A DNA stretch of 64,000 bases from Anastrepha obliqua (lineage: Eukaryota > Arthropoda > Insecta > Diptera > Tephritidae), in NCBI RefSeq assembly GCF_027943255.1, contig NC_072894.1, forward strand, positions 56,733,601 to 56,797,600, in the 5' to 3' direction. The notes beneath the pieces were generated by a model, which was given only the letters and a program-made list of their open reading frames with translations, made no database searches and had not been told where the DNA came from. The first letter of the stretch is position 1; every line of letters starts with the position of its first letter. Position numbers and translations under genes: made by a program. Positions 53,671 to 64,000 of this stretch are shown one piece after another.

Positions 53671-55457
53671 ATTCGAATAAGTGTTTATGTTTTGTTATGT
53701 TTAATCTTTAGAAACTGTTTATTGGCTTACTATTAATAAAATAAAGATTAGTGACATATTTATCATTGAAACAATTTGTGATTATCTCCTTCATTGAGCA
53801 GTATAATGTACAATAGTATAAAAAAGTATCCAGGGGCTGAATGAAATATTTTAAATATTAGTCATAAGCCTCTGAGCTAAAGTTAAGAAATCTAAACAAT
53901 TTGTATTTAAATTGGCACTGGAAAATGCTTTTAAAGTAGAAAATATGATTATGCGAAATTTTAACTTATATGTGGGCAAGGAGAAAAATGGGGCGTATCA
54001 CGCCCATTTTTATTCTCAAATCAGATTTAGGTATCTGCAACCACCCTGCAAAATTTGAAATTAATTGCTCCATTGGTTTGGCTGTTATTAATTTTGGCAT
54101 CCTAAAAGTGAAAAAAGTCACACTGTGCATTGGCGCATTTTGACACAGTTACACTTTTTTCTCTTTCTTAGTCCGACTACATGCAATCTATTAGCGATTC
54201 AGGCCCTTGAGGTGAGTATCGATTCATGAGATAGAGATAATTTCGATCATCGCCAAGGTGTCGCCAAACTGGGTTAAAAGTTGCACTATTATGATCCCAG
54301 TCAAGGCAGTTACGAGAAAGAACGCGTGTTAAATAAATAACAGCAATATTTCCTCTTTCAAAAAAACCAACATTTTTTTCCGTTTTGCTTTTATTTTTAT
54401 CATTTTTTTTCTATTAACTCTTTCATACTTTTTTTTTATTATTTATTTTATTTTACGTAATTTAAGTATTTGCGAACTACAGCCTTACATGTAGTAAATT
54501 GAGTGCTAGGAGCTAGTTAAATACATACATCGGTGTGTATATTTTCCGCATAAAAAGCCTGCCTGTGGGCACCCTGAAATACTAAATAATAACCACAGCT
54601 ACATATACTTACTTGTATATATAGGAAAAACACCCTCGCTTGCAACAAATCTACATGCAAATGGAAGTAACAGTTTAACTAAAGCGTTCCCACAGCCGAC
54701 ACTTCGGCAGTTCAAAAACTGAAATAAAAATAAAAAAATAGGAGCACTAAAAGTGGAAAACCAACTCTACTGCAATGTGATATCAGATTTAAAACACAAC
54801 ACAGGAAAGTCTGAAAACAACGCTAGTAGAGTAGTGAATTATTATTATGCGCTGTTATGTAGACTTCACAGTTAGCTATCTCCCGGGCAACCCGCAGCGT
54901 ACTGCTTGCCTGGCGGTTTTGAGTCCAACTAGGCAACATAACCTTTATACTCGTACAATGCCAGCCAAAAACTTGCTGATGGATATACACTGGCCCCTGA
55001 CACTGCATCGCATAGCATGGGCTTATGTATGCGGCGCGATTGTATGTGGGCCCTTTGAAAGTTCAGCCCACAAAAACACTTGTCACATGCAAGTCTTGTT
55101 ACGAAGGTTGAGCAAAAAGTTTCCGGAAAGTACACATCGTATATTCAAAGACATAGTCAAAAATTTCGCATGTTTCTTAAAAGTCAACTGCAAAACAAAT
55201 GGTGAATAAAAATGTACTTCGTGGAAAATGGGAATGTATTTATTTTAGTTTTCTCAAGTGAAAAGTGAGATGTGTTTTCAATTAATGTGTGGCCAAGACG
55301 AAGACAGGTATATGTGGGGTAATGTAGGTAAGAAGATTAGTTTGTTGGCGTAGAAACAGTACAGCATGGTTTCGAGCGGTTGGATTTATTGATGAATAAT
55401 GATGACTACACTCATATAACACATGGGCTGAAATAAGTCGCGAGCCTAACACATAGA
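53671..55457. other. Intergenic sequence, no gene supported
   Basis: The largest frame (54847-55209, +, 120 codons) has no recognisable domain, signal peptide or splice context. A near-palindrome lies around 54119-54155. Nothing else was recognised. Confidence 0.35.
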
Positions 55458-55775
55458 GGCGGCCGCCGGAGCCAAATGGGTGGTGCGTGACTACCATTCG
55501 GAATTCACAGAGAGAACGTAGGTTCGAATCCCGGTGAACCACTAAAATTAAGAAAAACCTTTTCCTAATAGCGGTCGCCCCTCGGCAGGCAATGGCAAAC
55601 CTCCGAGTGTATTTCTGCCCTTAAAAAGCTCCTCATAAAAATATCTGCCCTTCGGAGTCGGCTTGATTGTAGGTCCCTCCATTTGTTGAACAACATCAAG
55701 AAGCACACCACAAATAGGAGGAGGAGCTCGGCCAAACACCCAAAAAAAGGGTGTACGCGCCAATTATATATATAC
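55458..55775 (+). repeat. tRNA-like SINE, full length
   Basis: The longest copy, about 320 bases. The head starts GGCGGCCGCC, with a B box of canonical form (GGTTCGAATCCC) and the best-preserved body. The tail is GTGTACGCGCCAATTATATA followed by (TA)n. It ends just before the left end of the transposon at 55787. Confidence 0.85.
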
Positions 55776-55786
55776 ATATATAACGG

Positions 55787-56640
55787 GTGATTTTTTAGCT
55801 ATTATCTTTTTAAACAGTTGGTTTAAACAGCTGACGCACGTTTCGTGTTTTGTTTCACTGTCAAACAAATCATTGAATTTTATTATACAATAAAAATGCG
55901 TGTTCTGTTAATAAAGTTTAAAGTCGAAAAATTGTGTTCAGCGACGAAGCGCATTTTTGGATCAATGGGTACATAAATAAGCAGAATTGTCGATTTTGGA
56001 GTGAAGATCAGCCAGAAGAATTGCAAGAGCTACCAATGTACCCAGAAAAGGTCACAGTTTGGTGCGGTTTATGGGCTGGAGGTATCATTGGACCGTACTT
56101 CTTCAAAGATGCTGCGAATCGTAACGTAACTGTGAATTGTGAGCGCTATTGTGAAATGATATCCAACTTTTTTTTGCCCCAAAATGCAAGAGCTTGACTT
56201 GGTTTCAGCAAGAAGGTGCCACATGCCACACAGCACGCATAACAATGGATTGTTGAGAGGCGAGGTCGGTGAACATTTTATTTCACGTTCAGGACCTTTC
56301 AATTGGCCACCCAGATCGTGCGATATAACGCCTTTAGATTATTTTTTGTGGGGCTATGTTAAAGCTCATGTCTATTCAGACAAGCCTGCTTCAATTAACG
56401 CATTGGAAGACAACATTAAATCATTTATACGTGAGATACCGGCCGAAACATTGGAAAGAGTATGCCAAAATTGGACTAAGCGGATGGACCATTTGAAGCG
56501 CAGTCGCGGTCAACATTTGCATGAAATAATCTTCAAACATTAAATTATATGGACTGTCCTATCGATTTAAATAAAAATTTTATGCATTTTTTTGAATTTT
56601 ACGTGTTTTCTTTTGAAAAACTTTCCTATAGCTCTTAAAA
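55787..56640 (+). pseudogene. D-D-41-D transposon, N-terminus deleted
   Basis: The left end (CGGGTGATTTTTTAGCTATT) and right end (about 56605-56640) are weakly inverted. The gene starts at the first catalytic block (IVFSDEAHFWINGYINKQN, about 55930-55985); the whole HTH region is missing. The second block is damaged (WFQQEGATCHTA with E in place of the catalytic D, about 56200-56230). The third block (PLDYFLWGYVKAHVYSDKPA) and the C-terminus to 56542 are open. One frame change near 56195. Confidence 0.75.
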
Positions 56641-57127
56641 AAGCAATACGTATTTTCTCTCAAGCTGCTAATGATTCAATGGATGTAAATAAATTTATTT
56701 GATTCAAGTCAGAGAATTAGCCGTCTGCAAACCACCAAAATTCTCTTGTCTGTACTGTTATGGTTATGGTCTATAGCGTTGCGGTGTGGTGCCACTAATC
56801 GATTACAGTGTTGCCCATCAGCTGTTTTATATGGTTGGGGTTATGTCACCTCTACTTTGAGCTTAAGCAGCGTGACTCTACTTATGTAATCTATACTCTT
56901 GTATACGAACGCGTGAGGTCACATATTGAAATTTAAAATGAAAGATAAAATAATGCATTTGAAGTGGTTGATTTTGCAAATACTTCTTACGAGTATCATT
57001 CAGAAGTTATCAGATAATGGTTTTTCTCTTCATAGTAAGAACTAAACTGTTTTCACTTAAGAACCACCTGTCCTATTAAGTGGCACACAAGTTTGGACTG
57101 TGATGCAATAAAAACTATGGTACCTTA
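56641..57127. other. Spacer, nothing recognised
   Basis: No gene is supported. Confidence 0.3.
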
Positions 57128-57228
57128 ATTAAAGTGTTCAACAGATAGATTCTACTGAAGAAATGTGACGTCTCTGCGTAGGGAAGGCCAAGTGAAGAAG
57201 GACTTAGCTTCATATGGCATCAGTTTCA
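57128..57228 (+). pseudogene. Small RTE relic
   Basis: Two short segments align by eye with the intact RTE: GTGTTC..AGATAGATTCT (equivalent to about 6388) and then, after a deletion, CTCTGCGT.GG.A...CA.GTG.AGAAGGACTT.GCTTCA (equivalent to about 6627-6668). No 3' tail. Confidence 0.55.
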
Positions 57229-57404
57229 TTATAATACATAGAAAAACAGGCTGGATACAGTAAAGAAGACGGTCTTCTTCGGTGTTGCTTTCATATAGTT
57301 TTTTAGCAGATATTGAGAATTGCCTTTAAGCCGAGTGGTTCATATTTCGCATTTGCTGGTGCTTTGTATGCGTTTAAACTCAATCCGTACACACAAATTC
57401 AAAA

Positions 57405-57910
57405 TCGCCGTTACTGCGCTAAAAGAAGTTAGCTCCTTTTGCTACTTGGGTAGCATTATATCTTCAAGCGGAGACTCAAAAGAAGATTTGTAAAACGAAA
57501 CAGGCTTTTGGCTCTCTTAAAGATGTGCGGAAATCTTTTGTGATCACTCGTAACACCAAAACTAAAATATTCAACTCTATTATCAAGTCCACTCTATTGC
57601 TCACAAGTACAGTATTTCGCATCTTCTGACCCAACACCATATCTAACTAAAGTTATGGACCATGACGAACCAAACTACAATGCGAATGCAAATTCTCAAA
57701 ATAAAGTGGGGGTGACTTGGACATATTTTAAGAAGAGATCCAAACGACATTACCCGTAATGCGACTGATTGGAACCCGCAAGATAGCCGACGCAGAGGCA
57801 GACCATCACTAACCTGGAGAAGAACCGAAGAATCTTATAAATGGAAATAGCAAGGACAAACAAGAGTTTGAACAAACTAAAGTGGCTGGCGTCCGACACC
57901 AGCGAAACCA
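57405..57910 (+). pseudogene. LINE endonuclease-RT C-terminal relic
   Basis: The plus strand shows KEVSSFCYLGSIISSSGDSK (about 57425-57485), TRNTKTKIFNSI, a degraded central part, then RNATDWNPQDSRRRGRPSLT and WRRTEE (about 57755-57825). This order (FCYLGS..., RGRP..WRR) is the C-terminus of another endonuclease-RT LINE type than the intact RTE. Many stops. Confidence 0.6.
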
Positions 57911-58634
57911 TAGGAGTTTATTTAATTTTCATCATCTCACCTACCTCTTACATCCACTTGCGCATTTGCTTTTATGAGATATGAGAGTTTTGATAGTCGG
58001 CAATTTGTGCACAGGCTTGGTGATATAAGCACTTCAGTCCCATTTTTGATAATAAGGACGAGGTTTAACAACAACAAGTAATAGGCTGAAATCGATTTAA
58101 AGTTTGAGATGGAAGTTCATTTTGCTAACTCGATAAGAAAGAAAACCTCCCTTGACCTGCATTTTATGATGTATCGAGAACTGAACAGAGTTTGGCCACT
58201 ACCGAATTTAACACCTAATTGTTTTTATACTTTTTTTTAATTTCAAAGTAACCTGGCATCGTTAGTAAACTCGTATTCGGGTTTAATATTTTACTTTACT
58301 TGTTCTTCCAGTGGACATCTCTCGATAGGCAAGATACCTTTAAACTATTTTGTCGTTCGGAAAATACAAACAGTTGACTGAGAATCTAAGTCTGAGCTTG
58401 CCTAGACTGTTTGTGTCTAGAAGTTGTCTTGTAAGAAGCGATCTTAATGAAGATTTATTCATCAGGCAGAAAGAGATTTATTGGTGGCACACTCCGGTAA
58501 AAGAAAAGTTACGGTAGTTGATAATATTCCCCATTTTCATGAGCTGATTGAAATAGCAGTGGCCCCAATGAGTATTTATAGAAATAATAGCAGCCGTTTT
58601 AGATTAAATCACCATCCTAAGAGAATTTTAGCTA
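57911..58634. other. Spacer, nothing recognised
   Basis: No gene is supported. The frame at 58481-58669 ends inside a transposon TIR. Confidence 0.3.
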
Positions 58635-59623
58635 AAGGGTTTTCCAATAACAGGTGTTATTTTGAATAGTTCGCTATTTCGGTAGATGTCGCTTTTGAAG
58701 CTGTAAGTTTTTGATGTTTGACAAGTAAAAACTACGCCATTAATAAAAATGAAACGATACACGCTGCAACAACGCATTGAAATTATTAAAATTCACTAAA
58801 ATGGTGAAAGTTTGGCAGAGACGGTTCGTTAAACTCGAACATTTTTGGGTCATCGTGAAGCACCTTGTGGGACCGCAATACAGAAATTGGTGAAAAAATT
58901 CGAGCTGTTGCGACAAGTTAGTGATGTGAAGATAAAACCCGTGCAACTTGTTGTAGCCGAAGGAATTAAGCACAACACCGTATTTTGCATAAAGATTTGG
59001 GTCTTAAGGCTTATAAAGTCCAGTTAATACAAGAACTCAAACCGGCCGATCGTCAACAACATCGCGTCTTTGCTGATTGGGTCGTTGAAATGCATGAAAA
59101 TGATCCGGAATTCCACCTCGGTGGCTTCGGCAACAAGCAAAACTGTCGGATCTGGGGCTCAGAAAATCCAAGAGTGGCGCGTTCATCCTTTTTGGGTATT
59201 TGGCCGAGCTCCTCCTCCTATTTGTGGTGTGCTTCTTGATGTTGTTCAACAAATGGAGGGACCTACAATCAAGCCGACTCCGAAGGGCAGATATTTTTAT
59301 GAGGAGCTTTTTAAGGGCAGAAATACACTCGGAGATTTTCCATTGCCTGCCGAGGGGCAAACGCTATTAGAAAAATGTTTTTCCTAATATTGCTGTTTCA
59401 CCGAGTCGGAGCCATTGGACCCTACTTTTTTGAAAATGAAGCTGGAGCAACAGTTACGGTGAATGAATTGCGCTAATGAGTGATGATTAACGATTTTTAT
59501 GGCCGAAATTAGATGGTATAGATCTGGAAAATGTTTATTTTCAACAGGACGGCGCTATGTGTCACACAAGTAACGAAACCATTAATATTTTACCGAAATA
59601 ACACCTCTTATTGGAAAACGCTT
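58635..59623 (+). pseudogene. D-D-41-D transposon interrupted by a SINE
   Basis: TIRs are clear: left GTTTTCCAATAACAGGTGTT and, as reverse complement of the right end, GTTTTCCAATAAGAGGTGTT. The transposase starts at 58749 (MKRYTLQQRIEIIKIH) followed by a stop. Pieces of the HTH region, HKDLGLKAYKVQLIQELKPAD (about 58986-59045) and NKQNCRIWGSENPR follow, then the SINE, then IGPYFFENEAGATVTV and YFQQDGAMCHT. The C-terminal third is deleted up to the TIR. Comparison with the intact copy suggests about 30 codons are also missing at the SINE junction. Confidence 0.78.
59172..59405 (-). repeat. SINE copy without the tRNA-like head
   Basis: The minus strand runs from CGGTGAAACAG (just after the B-box position) through the body to a TGAACGCGCCA tail. 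The head is missing, as expected for 5' truncation during target-primed insertion. It lies inside a dead transposase. Confidence 0.8.
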
Positions 59624-60525
59624 TATATCAAATCTTTAGGAACTACAACCAACGATATAAAAGTTATAAGTTTAACTGAAAAACACCAAATTTTGATATA
59701 TTTTTTCTTTCGAGTATTCTATTTGTTTATTGATAACTACCTCAAAAGGTAAATAATTTTTCCGTCGGCTAATAACAGTTGCTGCCCAATGTTCATTTTT
59801 TACGTTGCTTGATAATTAATCTGCAAAAGTTTTCATTATTAACAATTATCAATATTATGAAATGTAAACTTTACATAACCTCATGCCACAATAACACTTA
59901 TATTTAGCAATTATTCAATTATCGATTATTTCTGCACATTTTTCTCTCTTACTTGATCTAATTTAATTTTATGTGTGAGGTGAGTCATTGAGTAATGGAA
60001 TCCATTTAATTTATGCGTTAAATTTAAGGATTCGAAAAAAAAATATTAAAGCTAATAACTGATTTTACACAACTATTTAACTTACCCTCGTAAACTTTTT
60101 TTACCCCTTATTTTTAGTTTCTATCCCAAAAAGCAAATAATTTATGAGCATTGTGTGCGCCACAGTGTCAGCGGGCTATGCTGGTTATGTGTACAGGAAT
60201 GCAGCACGAGTATATTTAAAAGTTCACACAGACGTATGTATGGAGCTCCTTATACAACACACAACACGGCGGCAAGTAAGATTTTTAATTCTTTATGCAA
60301 CATTTTATTGTACCTTTGATAATTACTTATACGAATGCCTTAAATAAAGGGTAAGCGGGGGAAAACGCACAAAACAATAATGCCTGCTTGGTTGCCTATT
60401 GGCGAGCTTACGGCGATAGTTTCACTCATGTGGTAATGTACTCGTATGTTGTACAGTGGCTCACATAAGTATTCTGCATGGGAGAATCATTAGGTGAATC
60501 TTGAAATTTTTACATTATTTTTATA
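59624..60525. other. AT-rich intergenic sequence
   Basis: No gene is supported. The 67-codon frame at 60144 has no motif. Confidence 0.35.
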
Positions 60526-61420
60526 CCAGGTGTTTACCTATGAAATGATACTTTTTTCTTGAATTTCTAACGTTTATTACAAATTTAATCTTCAAAATAA
60601 TAGCCATCGCTAGCGACACATTTTTTCCATCTCTTAGGCAATTTGTGAATACCGCGCCAAAAAAAAATTGGCCGTCTTTGGCCGCAAACCAATCATCGAA
60701 CCATTTTTTGGCTTCTTCGTGAGCATGGAAGCGCTGCTCGGAAAGTGCGTGGCCCATCGATGCAAACAAATGATAATCGGAAGGCGCCAAGTTTGGTGAG
60801 TAAGCCGCATGCACCAGCGGTTCCCAATCGTACGTCTCCAGCAATTCCCGGGTCGCCCTTGATCGATGTGACGGTGCATTGTCATCAAGAAAAATTACTT
60901 TGTGACGCCGATCGGCATATTCTGGGCGTTTTCGGTGTATAGCCCTGTTCAAATCGGTCAATTGTCGTTGGAAGCATGCACCGTCAACTGTTTCACCTGG
61001 TTTAAATAGCTCGTACCAAATCATACCACGCTGCCTTGCGGCCAAAGCGATTTGGCTTGGACGTTGTTTTTGGCTTGTGGCCGGGCGGACCATACAATCG
61101 TTTACGCTTGAGATTGGATAAATACACCCATTTTTCATCACGCGTAACGATTCGATGCAAAAAAGACTTCCTTTTGAACCGGGAGAGCAGCATTTCACAA
61201 GTGGTTTTTCGGTGTCCGCAAATCGTAGTTTGAAGGCACGAAATTCGACATTTTTAAGAGCGACAAAAATGCATTGTTGTATGAAACGTAACAAACAATA
61301 AACTGAATATTGTTGACAGATGACAGACGAAAAACACAAGACATTTGGGAAGGTTTAAAAATACTCATAGCGACATCTATGGACTAATAGCTGAAAGTCT
61401 CACTTGATAGGTATATAACT
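60526..61420 (-). pseudogene. mariner of the mauritiana-like group, internally deleted
   Basis: The + left end CCAGGTGTTTACCTATGAAA and a degraded right end form the TIRs. On the minus strand the N-terminal MSNFVPS-like start (about 61250) is fused to LSRFKRKSFLHRIVTRDEKW, so both HTH domains are deleted. The rest continues with WYELFKPGETVDGACFQRQL, IFLDDNAPSHRS, AAYSPNLAPSDYHLFASMGH and WFDDWFAAKDGQF. The first and second catalytic aspartates are retained. The third block reads SPNLAPSD with the catalytic D kept, 34 residues from the second. Frame changes near 61195-61020 and near 60640. Confidence 0.8.
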
Positions 61421-63164
61421 AGTAAATTACTTACAAATTATTGCTCAAGCTATTAAATAAAAAGTTCATGGGACATAAATAATTGAGTAAAACTAATTAA
61501 AAAAAAGTCAATATATTTCGCTTTTCACTAGCAGAGGTGTATAGTATGTACCTGCTATTTAATATTACTTATGTTAACCATTATGGAAATACCCTCTAAG
61601 TGGCTTGACATGGATTCTACAAACTTTCAACAAAATTCGGCGAATATTTTCTCCCATTCCTGGAGAGAAATAGTCTTAAAGTCACATTTTGATAAAGTTT
61701 TGTGTTGCCGCACTTTATACTCAAGGTGGGTCTAATTATTTTCTACAGAGTTTTTGTCAGGACTTTGCTTTAAAAATTAATTGCATATTAACACCATAAC
61801 AGTCCTGGACATACCTATATTGCTTGCTGTATTATGCAAATTTTCGTTGAGAATGTGAAAAAAATTATTCCAATTCCCTGAGGATTGGATGCCTGCCCAA
61901 TCCAATACAGAGCCTCCGAAGTACCTTAACAGCGGATTTAAGGTTTCTGATAAGCAGCGCATCATTTGGCTTCCGCCAAACTATACCCCGACTGTTCAAT
62001 CTCACTACAGTTGGTTCTACGATATCGGAACGTAGGACTGTTACTCCGGCAGCATTTTCCATAGATGTATGAGGAAAGTTTATGCTGTTACAACAACGAC
62101 CATACGATTCAAAAATATTATATTTGCTTTTGCCACTAAAGATTATGGTTTTTCAAACATTAATTTTTTTTCAAATAGGTGTTGGCGGAAAAAAGTAGCT
62201 TTTTGTTATTTATTTTTATATAACCGCATGCTACTCAACCGTGAATATTGTTACTTCTGAGTACTCCACGCACTTTCTCATCGGACACCTGGGCTTGAAG
62301 TAATATCTTTAGTTGGTCACTAGTTTTTGGGGTTGACATATGGGAGTTTTCGCGATCTTATTTTATTCTATGTATTCCTTTCTCATGGTGAAAGGAATTT
62401 AGATCGAGTAGCCGATAACATACCGTTATTCGTCCCTCAGTGAAGTTGGCAGAATCAGCTGAGGGGCTGACGTAATTGGAGTCACCAACCGGTTTGTCTA
62501 TGAAAAAAGCTAAGATTGTGTTAGTGATATAGGAAAAAAATTAACACGACACCACTTCGTTGGTGTCTGAACAATGACTGATTGGACGAGTGTGTGAATA
62601 TGTGTAAAATTATCGAGCAGAATTCGACTGGCGAATCCCCTGTGATGTTGCAGCCGAAGTTCACCTCACAATTTTGTTTTTCACTATAGTTAAAATTGGT
62701 GATATCAATTAAACCATGAGTAGCGTTACGAGCATAATCTGTATTGAACTTATTATTGAAATTGCAAAAAATTTTAGGAGGTTAATAAAGTTAATGCTTT
62801 GAAGCAAAAATGGACACAAATGGAGCAAGAATTGGTGTGGATGTTTAAGATGGGATAGAATAAAAACACCCTTATGATTTTACTACAAATTCCAAAGATA
62901 CTTTCTGCATACATTCGATCTTGTCAATTAAAAATATGTGGTATGACTTCCAAATAAACGCGACATATTGCCACTCAGAGCGCACAAATACAGTAAACCA
63001 CAATCTCAGGGCATTACAAACTTATTTTTAAGATTTTGCTTTATTTTGATGATATAAAACATTCGTTTTGCAGCTGTAGTTAACTCCTTACCCTTTGGCA
63101 TTTGCCATATATCCACAATTGCAAATGAAATTAACCCAAAAATTGATTTTTAAGCTGGATGAGA
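61421..63164. other. Intergenic sequence with a possible LINE/SINE tail
   Basis: Around 61880-62095 the sequence is less AT-rich and ends GCTGTTACAACAACGACC, like the 3' ends of some Jockey-type repeats, but no coding part was recognised. Nothing is supported in the remainder. Confidence 0.3.
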
Positions 63165-63420
63165 ATTATCGATATCGATAACTATGGTTGCACAGCTAAA
63201 AATGACAAACTGTGTTGACATTTCTTTTAAGTAAGGTGCGGCAAGTCATCACGAATCGTTTAACGCAAGAGCAACGCTTCTAAATTGTGGAAATTTACTT
63301 TGGAAAAAATAAATCTTTTAGCGATATGCATTGACCACTTGGTCCATTTTACGTGTGGTTTGCACTCTGGCGGCGTCATCAGTCCTTATTTCTTGCGAAA
63401 TGAGGACGAGTAAGTAAAAT
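63165..63420 (+). pseudogene. D-D-41-D transposon, short deletion derivative
   Basis: The left part matches the copy at 20840 (TCGATAACTATGGTTGCACA). A frame from about 63249 reads NRLTQEQRF.IVEIYFGKN and then joins the WFALWSGG-like segment (about 63355-63385) and ISPYFLRNEDE. Everything between the HTH start and the region after the first catalytic block is deleted, and so is the C-terminus. Confidence 0.6.
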
Positions 63421-64000
63421 ACTTCTGAGATCACAGAATCTAATTTTGACGCACGTTTTTTGTTATATCTGCTTAACGGTACAATATTTGTGCTTGCTGA
63501 CTACTCAATTTCTTTAAGAAATGCGCAACAATTATAATACATATTTGATATGTATGTAAATCCATCTATTTAGGGCTTAACAAATTTGAAATGTGTACAT
63601 TCAAGGAACAAAGCAAATTTCTTCTGTGCGCCACTGTATATGCGAGTGTTGGGTAAGCACATATGCAATGCAAAGTACTGAGATCTATTTAATCCCATAC
63701 ATAGCAATTATACGTACGAGTATATAAATTCTGTAGCATCCATATAAAGTAAGTATGCAGCTTCATAATAAATTGGTAACATGGAATGCTTTCTTAATGC
63801 CTTGATTAGTGAAATGGTAGCAACACAGGTGTGGCTCTAATTCCAAAAACTGTGTTAAATTTTTAATTTGTTTGTGTTTCTTATTTGCGCGTGTAATATT
63901 GGGAAATATTTGGAGAGTGGAATATATGAACAAGAGCGATGGGTTTTTTTTTCAATGGAAAATTAGAGCAGTAATATCTGATGGAATTTATTCTGTATTA
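63421..64000. other. AT-rich spacer to the end of the window
   Basis: No feature is supported. Confidence 0.35.

Noticed and set aside
54847..55209. 120-codon plus-strand open frame
   Set aside because: No domain, signal peptide or conserved-looking composition; kept only as a note in the spacer entry.
1..64000. CRISPR arrays, operons, rRNA or bacterial signals
   Set aside because: No regularly spaced repeats or rRNA-like sequence were seen, and the content is clearly eukaryotic.

Overview
The window looks like a repeat-dense, gene-poor stretch of an insect genome, most likely a dipteran and plausibly a tephritid-type fruit fly. The AT-rich spacers, the short ACATACATA/TATGTATG runs, and the mixture of Jockey, R1-type and RTE LINEs with many mariner relatives all fit. 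The taxon is an inference. No bacterial features, operons, CRISPR arrays or canonical tRNA genes are seen.

Most of what can be read is transposable elements. Three stand out as intact or nearly so: an RTE-type LINE with one 997-residue endonuclease/reverse-transcriptase ORF (3754-6747, +); a two-ORF R1-type LINE (11542-16758, -) whose pol ORF is broken by a single missing base and which is bracketed by a 13-bp target-site duplication; and a Tc1/mariner-superfamily transposon (43766-45088, +) with an uninterrupted 361-residue transposase, terminal inverted repeats (TIRs) and TA duplications. The rest are decayed, internally deleted or nested copies: about ten of the same D-D-41-D transposase type, about nine DD34D mariners (one inside another), one maT-like element, a Tc1 fragment, a Jockey element plus a second copy of its 5' region, and scattered LINE RT/RNase H relics.

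A dispersed SINE-like family with a tRNA-like head (A and B boxes) occurs at least eight times. Its 3' end shares the motif CGCGCCAATTA with the 3' end of the intact RTE element, so RTE-encoded machinery may mobilise it. One copy has a clean 9-bp target-site duplication.

Only two places look like host genes. A minus-strand terminal exon at 30479-30787 has a good 3' splice site, 102 codons and a poly(A) signal. A decayed minus-strand gene for a small secreted protein lies at 31771-32128, with a signal peptide, one frameshift, one in-frame stop and a poly(A) signal, inside a pair of inverted repeats at 31433-32367.

Layout: 1-7.9 kb, transposon and LINE relics around the RTE; 9.4-17 kb, a nested stack (maT-like element, SINE, R1-type LINE, Tc1 fragment); 18-27 kb, Jockey copies, a SINE-split transposon and mariner relics; 27-34 kb, mariners, an RTE-like tail and the host-gene candidates; 34-48 kb, D-D-41-D and mariner copies including the intact one; 48-64 kb, LINE relics, an uncharacterised transposon-like protein relic, SINEs and more transposons. 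The elements interact by inserting into one another; no shared host pathway is evident.
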